From Streptomyces sp. CB02058 (GTDB taxonomy: Bacteria > Actinomycetota > Actinomycetes > Streptomycetales > Streptomycetaceae): a stretch of DNA of 64,000 bases. The stretch lies in the NCBI RefSeq assembly GCF_001905505.1, contig NZ_LIPG01000011.1, positions 18,002 to 82,001 on the forward strand, given 5' to 3'. Each line of letters opens with the position of its first letter. Position 1 is the stretch's first letter. The position numbers and the translations under genes were made by a program. Positions 24,301-30,952 of this stretch are shown in pieces. The notes beneath the pieces are model-generated. The model ran no database searches. It saw only the letters and a program-made list of their open reading frames with translations, and was not told the DNA's origin.

Positions 24301-27300
24301 CAGGGCGTCCCTGTCGCCCGTGTCGCACGCGGCGACCGTGACCACAGCACCGGACTCCTCCAGCTCTACGGCCAGCTCGGCCGCACCCGGAGCATCAGGA
24401 CCACGACGACTCGTCAGCAGCAGACTGCGCACACCGTGCTCGGCCACCAGATGACGCGCCACCAGCGCACCGAGACCACCCGTACCACCCGTCACCAGGA
24501 CCGTACCCGCACCAAAAGCACCACCCTCGGCACTCCCAGCACCATCCGCCTGCGCCACCGACACCAGACGCGGCACCAGAACGGAACCCCCACGCAACGC
24601 CAACTCCGGCTCACCCGAGGCAAGCGCCCCGGACAGCACCCCGGCAGAAACACCAGCGGCATCACCGTCGACCAGCACGAACCGGCCCGGATTCTCCGCC
24701 TCGGCCGCCCGCACCAGACCCCACAGGGGTGCGGTGTCGAGGGCGGGCGGGGTGTCGTCGTCCGTGGTGGCGACGGCGCCCTCGGTGAGCAGCACCAGCC
24801 GCGAGCCGGCGAACCGTTCGTCGGTGAGGAAGCTCTTTACGGTGCCGAGAAGCTGGGCAAGGGCCGTACGGGTGGTCGCCAGCGGGTCGGTGCCTGTGCT
24901 CGTGGCCTCCGTACGGTGGGTGACGAGGATGACGTCAGGCACGGGCCCGTCGGCGTCGGCCGCTGCGCCGAGCTCGGTGAGTGTGGGGTGTACGGGTACG
25001 CCGAGGGTGTCGGCGAGACCCAGCGGGTCCGCTCCCGCGATCGCCCAGTTCTCCAGGTCGGCTGGTGAACCAGCGCTCGCCTCGACCCAGTTGACGCGCT
25101 TGAGCGTGTCGGTGCGCGTGGCGGCGGCGGCAAGGCGCGTGGTGTCGACGGCACGTACGAGGTAGCCGTCGACGAGGGCCACGGGTGCGCCCGTGGTGTC
25201 GGCAAGGCGCAGCAGGACGGAGTCGGGGCCGGTGGCCGCGATCCGGACCCGGACGGCGGACGCACCGGTGGCGTACAGCGTCACCCCGTGCCAGGCGAAG
25301 GGCAGACGGGTGACGTCGTCGGCGGCTCCGTCCTGGGTGAAGTCGGTGGCGTGCAGCGCCGCGTCGAGCAGTGCGGGGTGGAGCGCGAAGGCTCCGGCGT
25401 CGCCCTGGACGCCCTCGGGGAGGGCGACTTCGGCGTAGACCTCGCCGTTGTGCCGCCAGGCGGCTCGGAGCCCCTGGAAGGCCGGGCCGTATCCGTAGCC
25501 CTTCGTGGCCATGTCCTCGTAGAGGCCGGTGATGTCGACGGGCTCGGCGCCCTTGGGGGGCCATTCGGCGAGGCCGAAGCCGGTGCGGTCGGCGGCGGGG
25601 GCACCGAGTGGGGCGAGCAGTCCGTCGGCGTGCTGGGACCACGGCTCGTCCTCGGTGGCGTCCTCGGGTCTCGAGTAGAACGCGATGGCGCGGCGTCCGC
25701 TGCCGTCGGGGGCGGCGACCTGGATCTGCAGAGCGATGCCGGTGCCGTCCGCGGGGACGGTGAGGGGGGTCGCGAGGGTCAGTTCCTCGATGGCGTCGCA
25801 GCCGACCTGGTCACCGGCGCGGACGGCCAGTTCCACGAAGGCCGTGCCGGGCAGCAGGACGGTGCCCGCGATGGCGTGGTCGGCGAGCCAGGGGTGGGAG
25901 CGCAGCGAGACGCGGCCGGTGAGGATGATGCCGTCCTCGCCCGCGCGGCTGATCACGGCGCCGAGCAGCGGGTGCCGGGCGGCCACCTGGCCGAGGCCCG
26001 TGGGGTCGCCGGAGTCGGTGATCCCGCGGGTGAGCCAGTAGCGGCGGCGCTGGAAGGCGTACGTGGGCAGTTCGACACGGGGGGCGCCGTCCGGGGCGCA
26101 GGCGGCGCCCCACTCCACGTCGAAGCCGCGGACGTGGACGGCGCCGAGGGCGGTCAGGAGTTCCCGCTGTTCGTCGTGGCCGCGGCGCAGCACGCAGTGG
26201 AAGGCGGGCGCGTCGTCCGCGGACGTGGTGTCACCGGCGTCGGCCAGTGCTCCCTGCGCCATGGCGGTGAGTACGGCGTCGGGGCCCAGCTCCAGGAAGG
26301 TGGTGACTCCGGCGGCGGCGAGGGTGTCGATTCCGTCGGCGAAGCGGACGGCCTGGCGGACGTGGCCCACCCAGTACTCGGGGTCGCAGAGTTCGGCGCT
26401 GGTGGCGATCTCACCCGTGACGTTGGAGACGACGGGTATCAGGGGCGCGCGGTACTCCAGCAGCCGGGCGATCCCCCTGAACTCCTCCAGCATCGGCTCC
26501 ATGAGGGACGAGTGGAAGGCGTGGGAGACGCGAAGCCGCTTGGTCTTGGCGCCGCCCGCGGCGAGGCGTTCGGCCAGGGCGAGGGTGGCCTGCTCGGCGC
26601 CGGAGACGACGACGGAGTCGGGGCCGTTGACGGCGGCGAGGGAGACGGTGCCGTCGCCGTCCGCGAGGGCTGCGGCGACCTCTGCCTCGGTGGCCTGGAC
26701 CGCGACCATGGCACCGCCGGCGGGCAGTTCCTGCATCAGGCGGGCGCGCGCGGCGACGAGGGTCGCCGCGTCCTCCAGGGAGAGCACTCCGGCGGCGTGG
26801 GCCGCGGACAGCTCGCCCAGGGAGTGGCCGGCCAGGTAGTCGGGCCGTACGCCCCACGACTCCAGCAGCCGGAACAGTGCGGTCTCCAGGGCGAAGAGAC
26901 CGGTCTGGGCGTACTCGGTCCGGTTCAGCAGCGCGGCGTCCTCGGTGCCCTCGTCGGCGAGGAGGACGTCCCAGAGCGAGTGCTCCAGCTGGATGTCGAG
27001 ATGACCGATGGCCTCGTCGAGGGCGTCCGCGAACACCGGGTACCGCTCGTACAGTTCACGTCCCATGGCCGCGCGCTGGCTGCCCTGGCCGGTGAAGAGG
27101 AACGCGAGCCGTCCGGTGGCGGGTTCACCGCGCACCACGTCGGGGTGGTCGGTGTCCTCGGCGAGGGCGCGCAGCGCGCTGTCGAGCCCGGTGCGGTCGC
27201 TGACGGTGACGACGGCCCGGAGGCTGAGTGCGGCGCGCGTGGTCGCCAGCGCGTGGCCGAGGTGCGGCAGCGGAGTGCCGGGATGCGTGTCGAGGTGCGT

Positions 27301-29190
27301 GCGGAGCAGGTCGGCCTGCGCGCGCAGCGCGGGCGCGCTGTGGGCGGAGAGGGCCAGCGGCAGGAGCCCGGTGACGGTCTCCGTCGCCTCGGCATCGGCG
27401 TCGGTGGCGGTGGCGGTCTCCGTCGCGTCGGTGCCGGTGTCCTCCGCGGAGCCGGGGTCGACGGCCGTGGCGGCCTCCGCGTCGCCGGCTTCCTCGAGGA
27501 TGACGTGGGCGTTGGTGCCGCTGATACCGAACGCGGAGACACCGGCGCGGCGGGGGCGGTCACCGGTGCGCCACTCGACGGGCTCGGTGAGCAGCCGGAC
27601 GTCGCCGGCCTCCCAGCGGATGTGCGGGGACGGCTCGTCGACGTGGAGCGTCTTGGGGAGCACCCCGTGCCGCATGGCGAGGATCATCTTGATCATGCTC
27701 GCCACGCCGCCCGCCGCCTGGGTGTGGCCGAGGTTGGACTTGACCGAGCCGAGCCACAGCGGGCTGCCCTCGGGGCGCCCCTGGCCGTACGTGGCAATGA
27801 TCGCCTGGGCCTCGATCGGGTCTCCGAGCGTGGTGCCGGTGCCGTGGGCGTCGACGGCGTCGACGTCGGCGGCGGTCAGTCCGGCCGTGGACAGGGCGTC
27901 GCGGATCAGCCGCTGCTGCGACAGGCCGTTCGGCGCGGTGAGGCCGTTGCTGGCGCCGTCCTGGTTGACCGCGGTCGCCCGGACGACGGCGAGCACCTGG
28001 TGGCCGTGCCGGCGGGCGTCGGAAAGCCGCTCGACGGCCAGCAGGCCGATGCCTTCGGAGAAGCCGGTGCCGTCGGCGGCGGAGGCGAACGCCTTGACGC
28101 GCCCGTCGGGGGCCAGACCGCGCTGTCGGCTGAACGCGGTGAACATGCCGGGGCTGCCCATCACGGTGACGCCGCCGACGATGGCGAGGGAGCACTCGTC
28201 GCGGCGCAGTGCCTGTGCGGCCAGGTGCAGGGAGACGATGGAGCCGGAGCAGGCGGTGTCGATGGTGATCGCCGGGCCCTCGAAGCCGAAGGTGTAGGCG
28301 ACGCGCCCGGACGCCAGGCTCGGGGCGTTCCCGGTCATCAGATAGCCGTCGAGACCGTCGGGGGCCTCGTGCACGCGGACACCGTACTCGTGGACCTCGG
28401 CGCCGACGAAGACGCCGGTGCGCGTACCGCGCAGGCGGTGCGGGTCGATGCCGGAGCGCTCCAGTACCTCCCAGGTGGTCTCCATCATCAGGCGCTGCTG
28501 CGGGTCCATGGCCAGCGCCTCGCGGGGGCTGATCCCGAAGAAGTCCGCGTCGAAGTCGGTGGCGTCGGCGAGGAAGCCGCCGTGCTTGACGTAGCTCTTG
28601 CCCTGCGCCTGCGGGTCGGGGTCGTACATCCCGTCGACGTCCCAGCCGCGGTCGCGGGGGAACTCACCGAGTACCTCCCCGCCCTCCTGGAGCAGCTGCC
28701 ACAGCGCTTCGGGGCTGGTGACCCCGCCGGGGAACCGGCAGGCGGCACCGATGACGACGATGGGGTCGTCGTCGTCCACCCGCCGGGCGGCCGGGCCGTC
28801 GACGGCCACGGCGGTGGCGGGCAGTCCGAGGGCCTCGGTGCGCAGGTGCTCGGCGAGGAGCGCGGGCGTGGGGTGGTCGAAGCCGACCGTGGGCGGCAGC
28901 GCGAGCCCGGTCGCGGTGTTGACCCCGGTGTGGAGCGCGACCAGCCCGAGGGAGTCCAGGCCCTGCTCGCGGAAGGGGCGGCGCGCGTCGACGGCCACCC
29001 GCTTCTCGTCCGGGCGCAGGCGACGGAGCACCGCCACGGCTTCGCGGCAGATCAGGTCGGTCAGCTGCCGGGTCTGCTCGGCGACCGGAAGCGCCTCGAG
29101 TCGGCGGACCAGTTCGGAAGGGTCACCCGCTTCGGCATGCGACACATTCACCTTGTCGGCAGAAGAGGAAAGGGAACCGGGCTCGGTCAT
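12373..29190 (-). CDS. Modular type I PKS with loading ACP and modules 1-3 (each KS-AT-DH-KR-ACP), 5605 aa
   Basis: Start is ATG 29190 with GGAG 7 nt upstream. Approximate residues: loading ACP 45-125 (FREQGLDSLGL); module 1 KS 137-563, AT 697-970, DH 1073-1307, KR 1567-1743, ACP near 1885; module 2 KS 1940-2365, AT 2474-2750, DH 2842-3074, KR 3340-3515, ACP near 3656; module 3 KS 3720-4143, AT 4256-4530, DH 4616-4850, KR 5127-5303, ACP near 5461; class 1a C-docking at the end (MNIEDLVRAAL). There is no loading AT or KSQ, so the starter must be delivered onto the bare ACP, as in beta-amino-acid macrolactam synthases. All ATs carry malonyl motifs (GHSLGE or GHSVGE, HAFHS). KS1 reads TACSGS rather than TACSSS. 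DH3 has LLDAALS instead of LLDAALH. KR2 has VADN and KR3 has MDN where B-type KRs have LDD. No ER was found. Confidence 0.97.
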   Translation of the reverse strand: MTEPGSLSSSADKVNVSHAEAGDPSELVRRLEALPVAEQTRQLTDLICREAVAVLRRLRPDEKRVAVDARRPFREQGLDSLGLVALHTGVNTATGLALPPTVGFDHPTPALLAEHLRTEALGLPATAVAVDGPAARRVDDDDPIVVIGAACRFPGGVTSPEALWQLLQEGGEVLGEFPRDRGWDVDGMYDPDPQAQGKSYVKHGGFLADATDFDADFFGISPREALAMDPQQRLMMETTWEVLERSGIDPHRLRGTRTGVFVGAEVHEYGVRVHEAPDGLDGYLMTGNAPSLASGRVAYTFGFEGPAITIDTACSGSIVSLHLAAQALRRDECSLAIVGGVTVMGSPGMFTAFSRQRGLAPDGRVKAFASAADGTGFSEGIGLLAVERLSDARRHGHQVLAVVRATAVNQDGASNGLTAPNGLSQQRLIRDALSTAGLTAADVDAVDAHGTGTTLGDPIEAQAIIATYGQGRPEGSPLWLGSVKSNLGHTQAAGGVASMIKMILAMRHGVLPKTLHVDEPSPHIRWEAGDVRLLTEPVEWRTGDRPRRAGVSAFGISGTNAHVILEEAGDAEAATAVDPGSAEDTGTDATETATATDADAEATETVTGLLPLALSAHSAPALRAQADLLRTHLDTHPGTPLPHLGHALATTRAALSLRAVVTVSDRTGLDSALRALAEDTDHPDVVRGEPATGRLAFLFTGQGSQRAAMGRELYERYPVFADALDEAIGHLDIQLEHSLWDVLLADEGTEDAALLNRTEYAQTGLFALETALFRLLESWGVRPDYLAGHSLGELSAAHAAGVLSLEDAATLVAARARLMQELPAGGAMVAVQATEAEVAAALADGDGTVSLAAVNGPDSVVVSGAEQATLALAERLAAGGAKTKRLRVSHAFHSSLMEPMLEEFRGIARLLEYRAPLIPVVSNVTGEIATSAELCDPEYWVGHVRQAVRFADGIDTLAAAGVTTFLELGPDAVLTAMAQGALADAGDTTSADDAPAFHCVLRRGHDEQRELLTALGAVHVRGFDVEWGAACAPDGAPRVELPTYAFQRRRYWLTRGITDSGDPTGLGQVAARHPLLGAVISRAGEDGIILTGRVSLRSHPWLADHAIAGTVLLPGTAFVELAVRAGDQVGCDAIEELTLATPLTVPADGTGIALQIQVAAPDGSGRRAIAFYSRPEDATEDEPWSQHADGLLAPLGAPAADRTGFGLAEWPPKGAEPVDITGLYEDMATKGYGYGPAFQGLRAAWRHNGEVYAEVALPEGVQGDAGAFALHPALLDAALHATDFTQDGAADDVTRLPFAWHGVTLYATGASAVRVRIAATGPDSVLLRLADTTGAPVALVDGYLVRAVDTTRLAAAATRTDTLKRVNWVEASAGSPADLENWAIAGADPLGLADTLGVPVHPTLTELGAAADADGPVPDVILVTHRTEATSTGTDPLATTRTALAQLLGTVKSFLTDERFAGSRLVLLTEGAVATTDDDTPPALDTAPLWGLVRAAEAENPGRFVLVDGDAAGVSAGVLSGALASGEPELALRGGSVLVPRLVSVAQADGAGSAEGGAFGAGTVLVTGGTGGLGALVARHLVAEHGVRSLLLTSRRGPDAPGAAELAVELEESGAVVTVAACDTGDRDALAALIAGIETGHPLTGVVHLAALLDDGLTESLTPERIDAVLRPKADGAWYLHELTRDLPLRQFVLFSSTAAFLDAAGQGNYAAANVFLDALALHRSAAGLPATSLNWGLWTGDHGMGAGLDHASVQRIADLGLTPLSADENLALLDTAVSDTNAVSVVPIRIDTRALQRRGDALPAVLRGLVRTPARRTSADSGPGAVPVEQTLAQHLATLPAPDRADAVLGLVRTHVAGVLRHDDAEAISPQRAFSDIGFDSLGAVELRNRLNSATGLRLPATLIFDYPTPRGLAEHIGSKLLAVETAAPKAPVAPRTPADEPIAIVSMACRFPGGVTSPEELWNLVSEGRDGVSFFPSDRGWDTDGLYDPEPGTSGKSSTREGGFLYDAADFDPEFFGISPREAQAMDPQQRLLLETAWEAFERAGIDPHSRRGSDTGVFAGVMYHDWSTRLTDVPEDVAGYLGNGGLASVVSGRVAYALGLEGPAVTVDTACSSSLVALHWALQGLRRGECSLALAGGVTVMSTPDTFIDMNRQRGLASDGRCKSFSAAADGTGWGEGAGLLLLERLSDARRNGHPVLAVVRGSAVNQDGASNGLTAPNGPSQQRVIQRALHDARLTPSEIDAVDGHGTGTTLGDPIEAQSLLAVYGQERPDDAEPLWLGSVKSNVGHTQAAAGVAGIIKMVMAMRHGQLPKTLHVDRPSDEVDWSEGAVELLTESRAWPATGRLRRAAVSSFGISGTNAHVIVEQAPLSAAPAAPERIASAPSVLPWTLSGTSPQALSAQAERLLRHLGALRDDELAAAGRTLATGRAALDHRAVVVGGTKDELAEGLRVLAAGGTSGVAVGEVRAGKSAFLFTGQGAQRVGMGRELHASFPVFAEAFDAVVAELDSHLSGSLRDVVWGEDASVLERTEFTQPALFAFETALFRLLESWGVRPDFLAGHSVGELTAAHVSGVLSLADAARLVAARARLMQALPEGGAMVAVRASEDEVLPYLASDAVSIAAVNGSDAVVISGAEVDVLEVAARFETEGRKTSRLRVSHAFHSPLMEPMLAEFRTVAESVTFGEARIPVVSNVTGELATSDDLRTADYWVRHVREAVRFGDGIRALSAAGVSVFLEVGPDAVLTAMAQNVLTGDSETGDAAVFTALVRRERPEARELLLGLGRATAHGARLDWDALFAAYGPGSGVVDLPTYAFQRKRYWLNATVSTAAGVGGAGLEPVNHPLLSAAVVVPDSDGVILTGRLAAGTQAWLADHEVLGSLLLPGTGFVELAVRAGDEIGYGRVDELTLQAPLIIPRRGATDLRVTVGATGSAAGADADDVAGARTVTVHSRPEGAAPHEWTLHATGVLTASPAVPDFDLVQWPPPGAEPIPVEGAYERLVGRGYGYGPVFQGLKAAWRNGEDVYAEVALPEDAGTEAGRYGLHPALLDAAMHADLLDEQGAADGDTLLPFSWNGVTLHASGATELRVHLSRLRGDELSALRVADASGRPVATVESLVSLPVSAAQLDGSGGRSDALRRIAWRPLPLSEPLSVPSPGPVSASLGATPLAATGTVTEYADLAALQAALDGGAVAPEQVLCPVPDLTGGHTLPDAVRATAHWLLTTVQQWLADERFALSRLVVVTQGAAIAPLGEVAGHQAAASLAQAPLWGLVRAAEAENPGRFVLVDGDAAGVSAGVLSGALASGEPELALRGGSVLVPRLVSVAQADGAGSAEGGAFGAGTVLVTGGTGGLGALVARHLVAEHGVRSLLLTSRRGPDAPGAAELAVGLEESGAVVTVAACDTGDRDALAALIAGIDTDHPLTGVVHAAAVADNGLTGTLTAERLDTVLRPKADGAWHLHELTQDLPLKQFVLFSSAGGLVLAAGQGNYAAANVFLDALALHRSAAGLPATSLAFGMWAVDTGLGGSLSEADLDRMDRLGTPAVAAEEGLALFSAALGTGLPALVPLPVDAAALAGRSGELPALLRDLVHRPGHTPRRAAATGAAGADARLGGLLVGTAAERSRALLELVRAEAATVLGHSGADGVSPDRAFKDMGFDSLAAVEFRNALTGATGVRLPATLVFDHPNSRAVADFIGARLSGVSAPAAPAVRATVPAAADDPIAIVSISCRFPGDVRSAEDLWQLVAEGRSAITGFPADRGWDADALYDPEPGTPGKTYARDGGFLHDAADFDPEFFDIMPREALAMDPQQRVLLQGAWEAIERAGIAPDSLRGSRTGVYVGIMYHDYGSRAGAVSDELTPYLGNGSAGSIASGRVSYALGLEGPAVTVDTACSSSLVALHSAIQALRSGDCDMALAGGVTVMPNPDIFVDFSQQRGLAADGRCKSFSAGADGTGWSEGLGLLLVERLSDARRNGHPVLAVVRGSAVNQDGASNGLTAPNGPSQQRVIQQALASAGLTTADVDMVEGHGTGTRLGDPIEAQALLATYGQERPEGQPLWLGSIKSNIGHAQAAAGVSGIIKAVMALRHGQMPATLHVDRPSDQVDWSEGAVELLTEARDWPETGRPRRAAVSSFGLSGTNAHIILEQAAEPTAPQARKHLPDTVQDAVPVPLALSAANATSLAAQAEQLHAHLSDSPELVLHDLGFSLATSRAALEHRAVVLATDTEQLISALEALQEQRENSAVVQGLSRSVGALAFLFTGQGAQRVGMGRELYASFPVFAEAFDAVVAELDSHLSGSLRDVVWGEDASVLERTEFTQPALFAFETALFRLLESWGVRPDFLAGHSVGELTAAHVSGVLSLADAARLVAARARLMQALPEGGAMVAVRASEDEVLPYLASDAVSIAAVNGPDAVVISGAEVDVLEVVARFEAEGRKTSRLRVSHAFHSPLMEPMLAEFRTVAESVTFGEARIPVVSNVTGQLATPDDLRTPEYWVRHVREAVRFGDGIRALSAAGVSVFLEVGPDAVLTAMAQNSAADAVFVPGLRRNQSEPEALVTALARLHTVGHSPDWAAFYAPTGARRVDLPTYAFEKRHFWLDAAEAPAVDAAGLGQVAAGHPLLTSVVVSPEGGSVVLTGRLSVTTHPWIADHDVLGTVLLPGTGYVELALRAAEEVGCDLVEELVIEALMPLPENGDGVAVQVVVGEPDGADRRSLAVYSRVEDAPPQVEWTRHVSGYLAVENREPVTPEEFDVGYGVWPPTGAEPVDVSNVYDYLTAQGYHYGPMFRGLKAVWQRDKEVFAEVALPEYARDEAARYRMHPSLLDAALSATDFLGGRKPQDVGASMLPFSWSGVSLHSGGAACFRVRINWTGSDEAVGSDAVRLELADEHGTPVASVESLVVRAVTPDRVSAAAAASTGTRHLESMFRLGWSQLPVGAHSDATVGDWAFIGEDDLGLAADLGLAPDALPVHADLAALRAAVDAGTKAPELVLHRCPGAAEGDDMAERTHRTAAEVLGLVQDWLADSRFADSRLMLVTHGGVLTETEPTEGTPNDLSQAPVWGLIRSAQQEHQDRLVLVDLDGSDTARRTLPAVASLREPEAAVRGSEVKVPRLARMSAAEGDTPQTWGPNGTVLVTGGLGGLGAVLARHLVSTHGVRHLVLTGRRGAESPHAAALRDELSALGAEITVAACDTADRDAVAGLLAAIPADQPLTAVVHAAGVMDNALIDSLTAEQLSEVFRPKVDAAWHLHELTRDMPLKAFVLFSSVSGLAMGAGQGNYAAANRFLDALAAHRRTQGLPAVSLAWGLWATRTGLGGAGVDEDLEEQRMAAMGLPALSSAEALVLFDQSLGLAAPTLVPLRIDAAAMTASGSVPAVFREVVQRTTARTARPAAGGQGTRSTQRARSSAPDTQSTQSLEERLAALPGQERDRVLLDTVRTHVAAVRHDEPDAIDVEKGFTELGLDSLAAIELRNRLSSATGLRLPATLMFDYPNPVTLAKFLLEELLPGIEALAPAAPTPAANGTGGGAQGPAASGDDAELQRRIGTVSIARLREAGLLDTLLKLSEEADTPGNGSEGAGSNGGSDSNRSDAIKSMNIEDLVRAALGTDKS
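15850..16421. repeat. Homogenised AT block, copy in module 3
   Basis: Member of the four-copy AT block family (see 4960-5521). The adjacent post-AT segment 15429-15736 matches 4526-4825 of module 5. Confidence 0.85.
18945..19386. repeat. KR block of module 2, near-identical to module 1 KR at 24282-24723
   Basis: About 440 bp match 24282-24723 with only a few mismatches, at a constant offset of 5337 bp. The block covers the KR structural half and the Rossmann [13 protein letters not shown] motif. Outside it, the KR sequences diverge. This indicates local conversion rather than whole-module duplication. Confidence 0.85.
21190..21767. repeat. Homogenised AT block, copy in module 2
   Basis: Member of the four-copy AT block family (see 4960-5521). 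Confidence 0.85.
24282..24723. repeat. KR block of module 1 matching 18945-19386
   Basis: Partner copy of the KR repeat in module 2. Confidence 0.85.
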
Positions 29191-29405
29191 CAGCGCACTC
29201 CACGGTCATCACTGGTTCGCGCGATTCACGGCGCGCGAATATGCCTACACCCGGCCTTGTTACGGTGTGCCGGCCATTACGGAAATCGTGTCTCGGATTC
29301 GTTCTTCGTCATGGCAGTGGATCTGTTCTTGCTTCTGAACTCAAAGGTGTTGCTGTCACTGCCGCGAGCGACGGGCCGGTACGGATATTCCGACCGGATA
29401 TCGCC

Positions 29406-29452
29406 AACGTAGGGGGGCCGGGCTCCCGGCTGACACCCCTAGTGACCCCGGT
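29406..29452 (-). promoter_or_regulatory. Predicted promoter P2 with CTAGGGG operator, drives the main PKS operon
   Basis: On the plus strand CCCCTAG lies at 29436-29442 and a weaker copy, CCCCGGT, at 29446-29452, again with a 10-bp period. On the minus strand CTAGGGG is followed by 24 nt and then TACGTT (29411-29406) as the likely -10. TGTCAG is a possible -35 at 18-bp spacing. The predicted start is near 29399, giving a leader of about 209 nt before ATG 29190. The geometry is the same as P1 and P3. Confidence 0.65.
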
Positions 29453-29574
29453 TGCCGGTGGTGGCGCCCGGTAAAGGGCCTCTTCCGGTGGGGCGGCCCA
29501 TTGCCCGGCGTGACGGTTCCACGGATATCGCGACCGCCGTCGCGCACACGGCCGCGATTTCCGTCGCGGAGTCC

Positions 29575-29605
29575 TTCCGGACGTTCGGAACGTTGCCCTC
29601 CGGAA
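29575..29605 (-). terminator. Possible terminator after the mutase E gene
   Basis: TTCCGG (29575-29580) pairs with CCGGAA (29600-29605), enclosing a second small palindrome ACGTTC-G-GAACGT (29581-29593). It sits just past the stop at 29609. The structure is modest and unconfirmed. Confidence 0.35.
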
Positions 29606-29608
29606 CAG

Positions 29609-30952
29609 TCAGCCGCCGTCGAGCAGAACCGGCTGGATCGGAGGTTCGTCAAAGGTGCTGCGTACGTAGGAAAGGTCGCTGAGAAGCCCCGTCGCGGTGA
29701 CACGTCCCGTACTCGGACCGGTCACCAGATGCCCCAGCGGAAGAGAGCCGATGGCAGACCAGCGCAGCCGGCCTTCGCCGTCCACATAGCTGCGCGTGCG
29801 ACCGCAGTTGTCGGGGTGCACGCAGTAGGGGATGTCGAGATAGCCGTGCTGAAATGCGCGCATCAGGGCGGTGCCGATGTCCGTATGGAGGGACAGGACC
29901 GCTTCCACCAGGGCCCGGGCCTCCTGATACGTCTGGGAGTCGGTCTCCGCCGGAGCACCCGCGAGGGCGGCGGGCCGGGGGGTGCGTGCGGCCACGTCCG
30001 CGGCGTACTCCAGTGCCTGGACGTTCTCGACGATCGTGGGGATGCGCCGGGCTTCCGCGACGGTCTTCACGATGAGCCGTTCGCACCCCGTGGTGACGGC
30101 GAGCTCGGCGGCCTGGCCGAGCAGCCGCAGCGCGCCGCCGTCGGTCTGCGGGTAGACCCCCATGTACGCGTACACCACCACGTGCCAGTCGTCGGTGCGC
30201 AGATGCTCCCGGCACAGACGGCGCAGTGCGGCGACTGCTTCCTGGTCCTGGCCGAGATGGGTCTGCTGGGCATAGCTGAGGGAGACGCTGCGCACTCCGT
30301 GCTGGACGAAGAACATCGCCTCCAGGAGGCTGAGGGCGACCAGTTGGCTGGGTGGGCAGAGCTGTCCCAGCATGCATCCGCCGAAGGTCTCGATGTGCGG
30401 TTCGGCGCCGCTGCCGCTGAGTTCGGCGAACAGTTCGCTGCACACGGACCACTCCCGGACCGCCTCGGCGAGCGGGGTGCGCCCGTAGGGAAGGCAGTAG
30501 GAGACGGGGCCACCCTCGGTGGCGGTCAGGCCGAGGCCGGCGATGGCGGCGAAGATGTCCCGGGGGACGGCGGAACCGTGCCGGACCTGTACGGGGAAGT
30601 CGGGGCCGCGGATGCCGTCCAGGACCCGTTCGGTCGTCTCGACGGGGTGGCTGACCACCGGGTATCCGTTGAGGTCGAACCCGGCGCGCAGCGCCTCCTC
30701 GACGGCTTGGAGATGGCCGACGCGGGTGTGGCTGTCCAGGGTGATGGTGCCCACGGTGTGGGCGTCGGCGCGGCGGGTGGCCAGCAGTCCGGCCCGCATG
30801 CGGGCCGGGTCGCCGAACCCCATGCGGGGCTGCACCACGAGCCGGCCGCCCGCCCCGTGCGCCCGCACGAAGGCGCCGAAGCCGGCGGACTGCTGACCGG
30901 GCTCCCCCGTCGGCGCGGGGCGGGAGTGCGTCGGCCGCCGGGCTGGCTTCAC
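29609..30952 (-). CDS. glmE: Glutamate (methylaspartate) mutase, large E-type subunit
   Basis: With its partner this B12 enzyme should rearrange L-glutamate to (2S,3S)-3-methylaspartate. Start GTG 30952 overlaps the stop of the upstream gene by 4 bp (GTGA), giving 447 aa, slightly shorter than typical GlmE. An upstream extension in the same frame is arginine/proline-rich and not credible. Residues expected from GlmE structures are visible: RHGS, the EGG-VSY-CLPY stretch (Glu171, Tyr177 and Tyr181 equivalents) and VKTVAE (Lys326 and Glu330 equivalents). It is the last gene of the starter operon. Its presence points to 3-methylaspartate, rather than aspartate, as the starter precursor. Residue numbering is from memory of the clostridial enzyme. 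Confidence 0.9.
   Translation of the reverse strand: MKPARRPTHSRPAPTGEPGQQSAGFGAFVRAHGAGGRLVVQPRMGFGDPARMRAGLLATRRADAHTVGTITLDSHTRVGHLQAVEEALRAGFDLNGYPVVSHPVETTERVLDGIRGPDFPVQVRHGSAVPRDIFAAIAGLGLTATEGGPVSYCLPYGRTPLAEAVREWSVCSELFAELSGSGAEPHIETFGGCMLGQLCPPSQLVALSLLEAMFFVQHGVRSVSLSYAQQTHLGQDQEAVAALRRLCREHLRTDDWHVVVYAYMGVYPQTDGGALRLLGQAAELAVTTGCERLIVKTVAEARRIPTIVENVQALEYAADVAARTPRPAALAGAPAETDSQTYQEARALVEAVLSLHTDIGTALMRAFQHGYLDIPYCVHPDNCGRTRSYVDGEGRLRWSAIGSLPLGHLVTGPSTGRVTATGLLSDLSYVRSTFDEPPIQPVLLDGG

Noticed and set aside
12373-29190. Possible ER domains between DH and KR
   Set aside because: The stretches match KR structural subdomains; no ER NADPH-binding motif is seen.
25288-29412. 1374-codon open frame on the plus strand
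   Set aside because: Shadow of the PKS gene on the opposite strand; low-complexity composition, no ribosome binding site and no recognisable domain.
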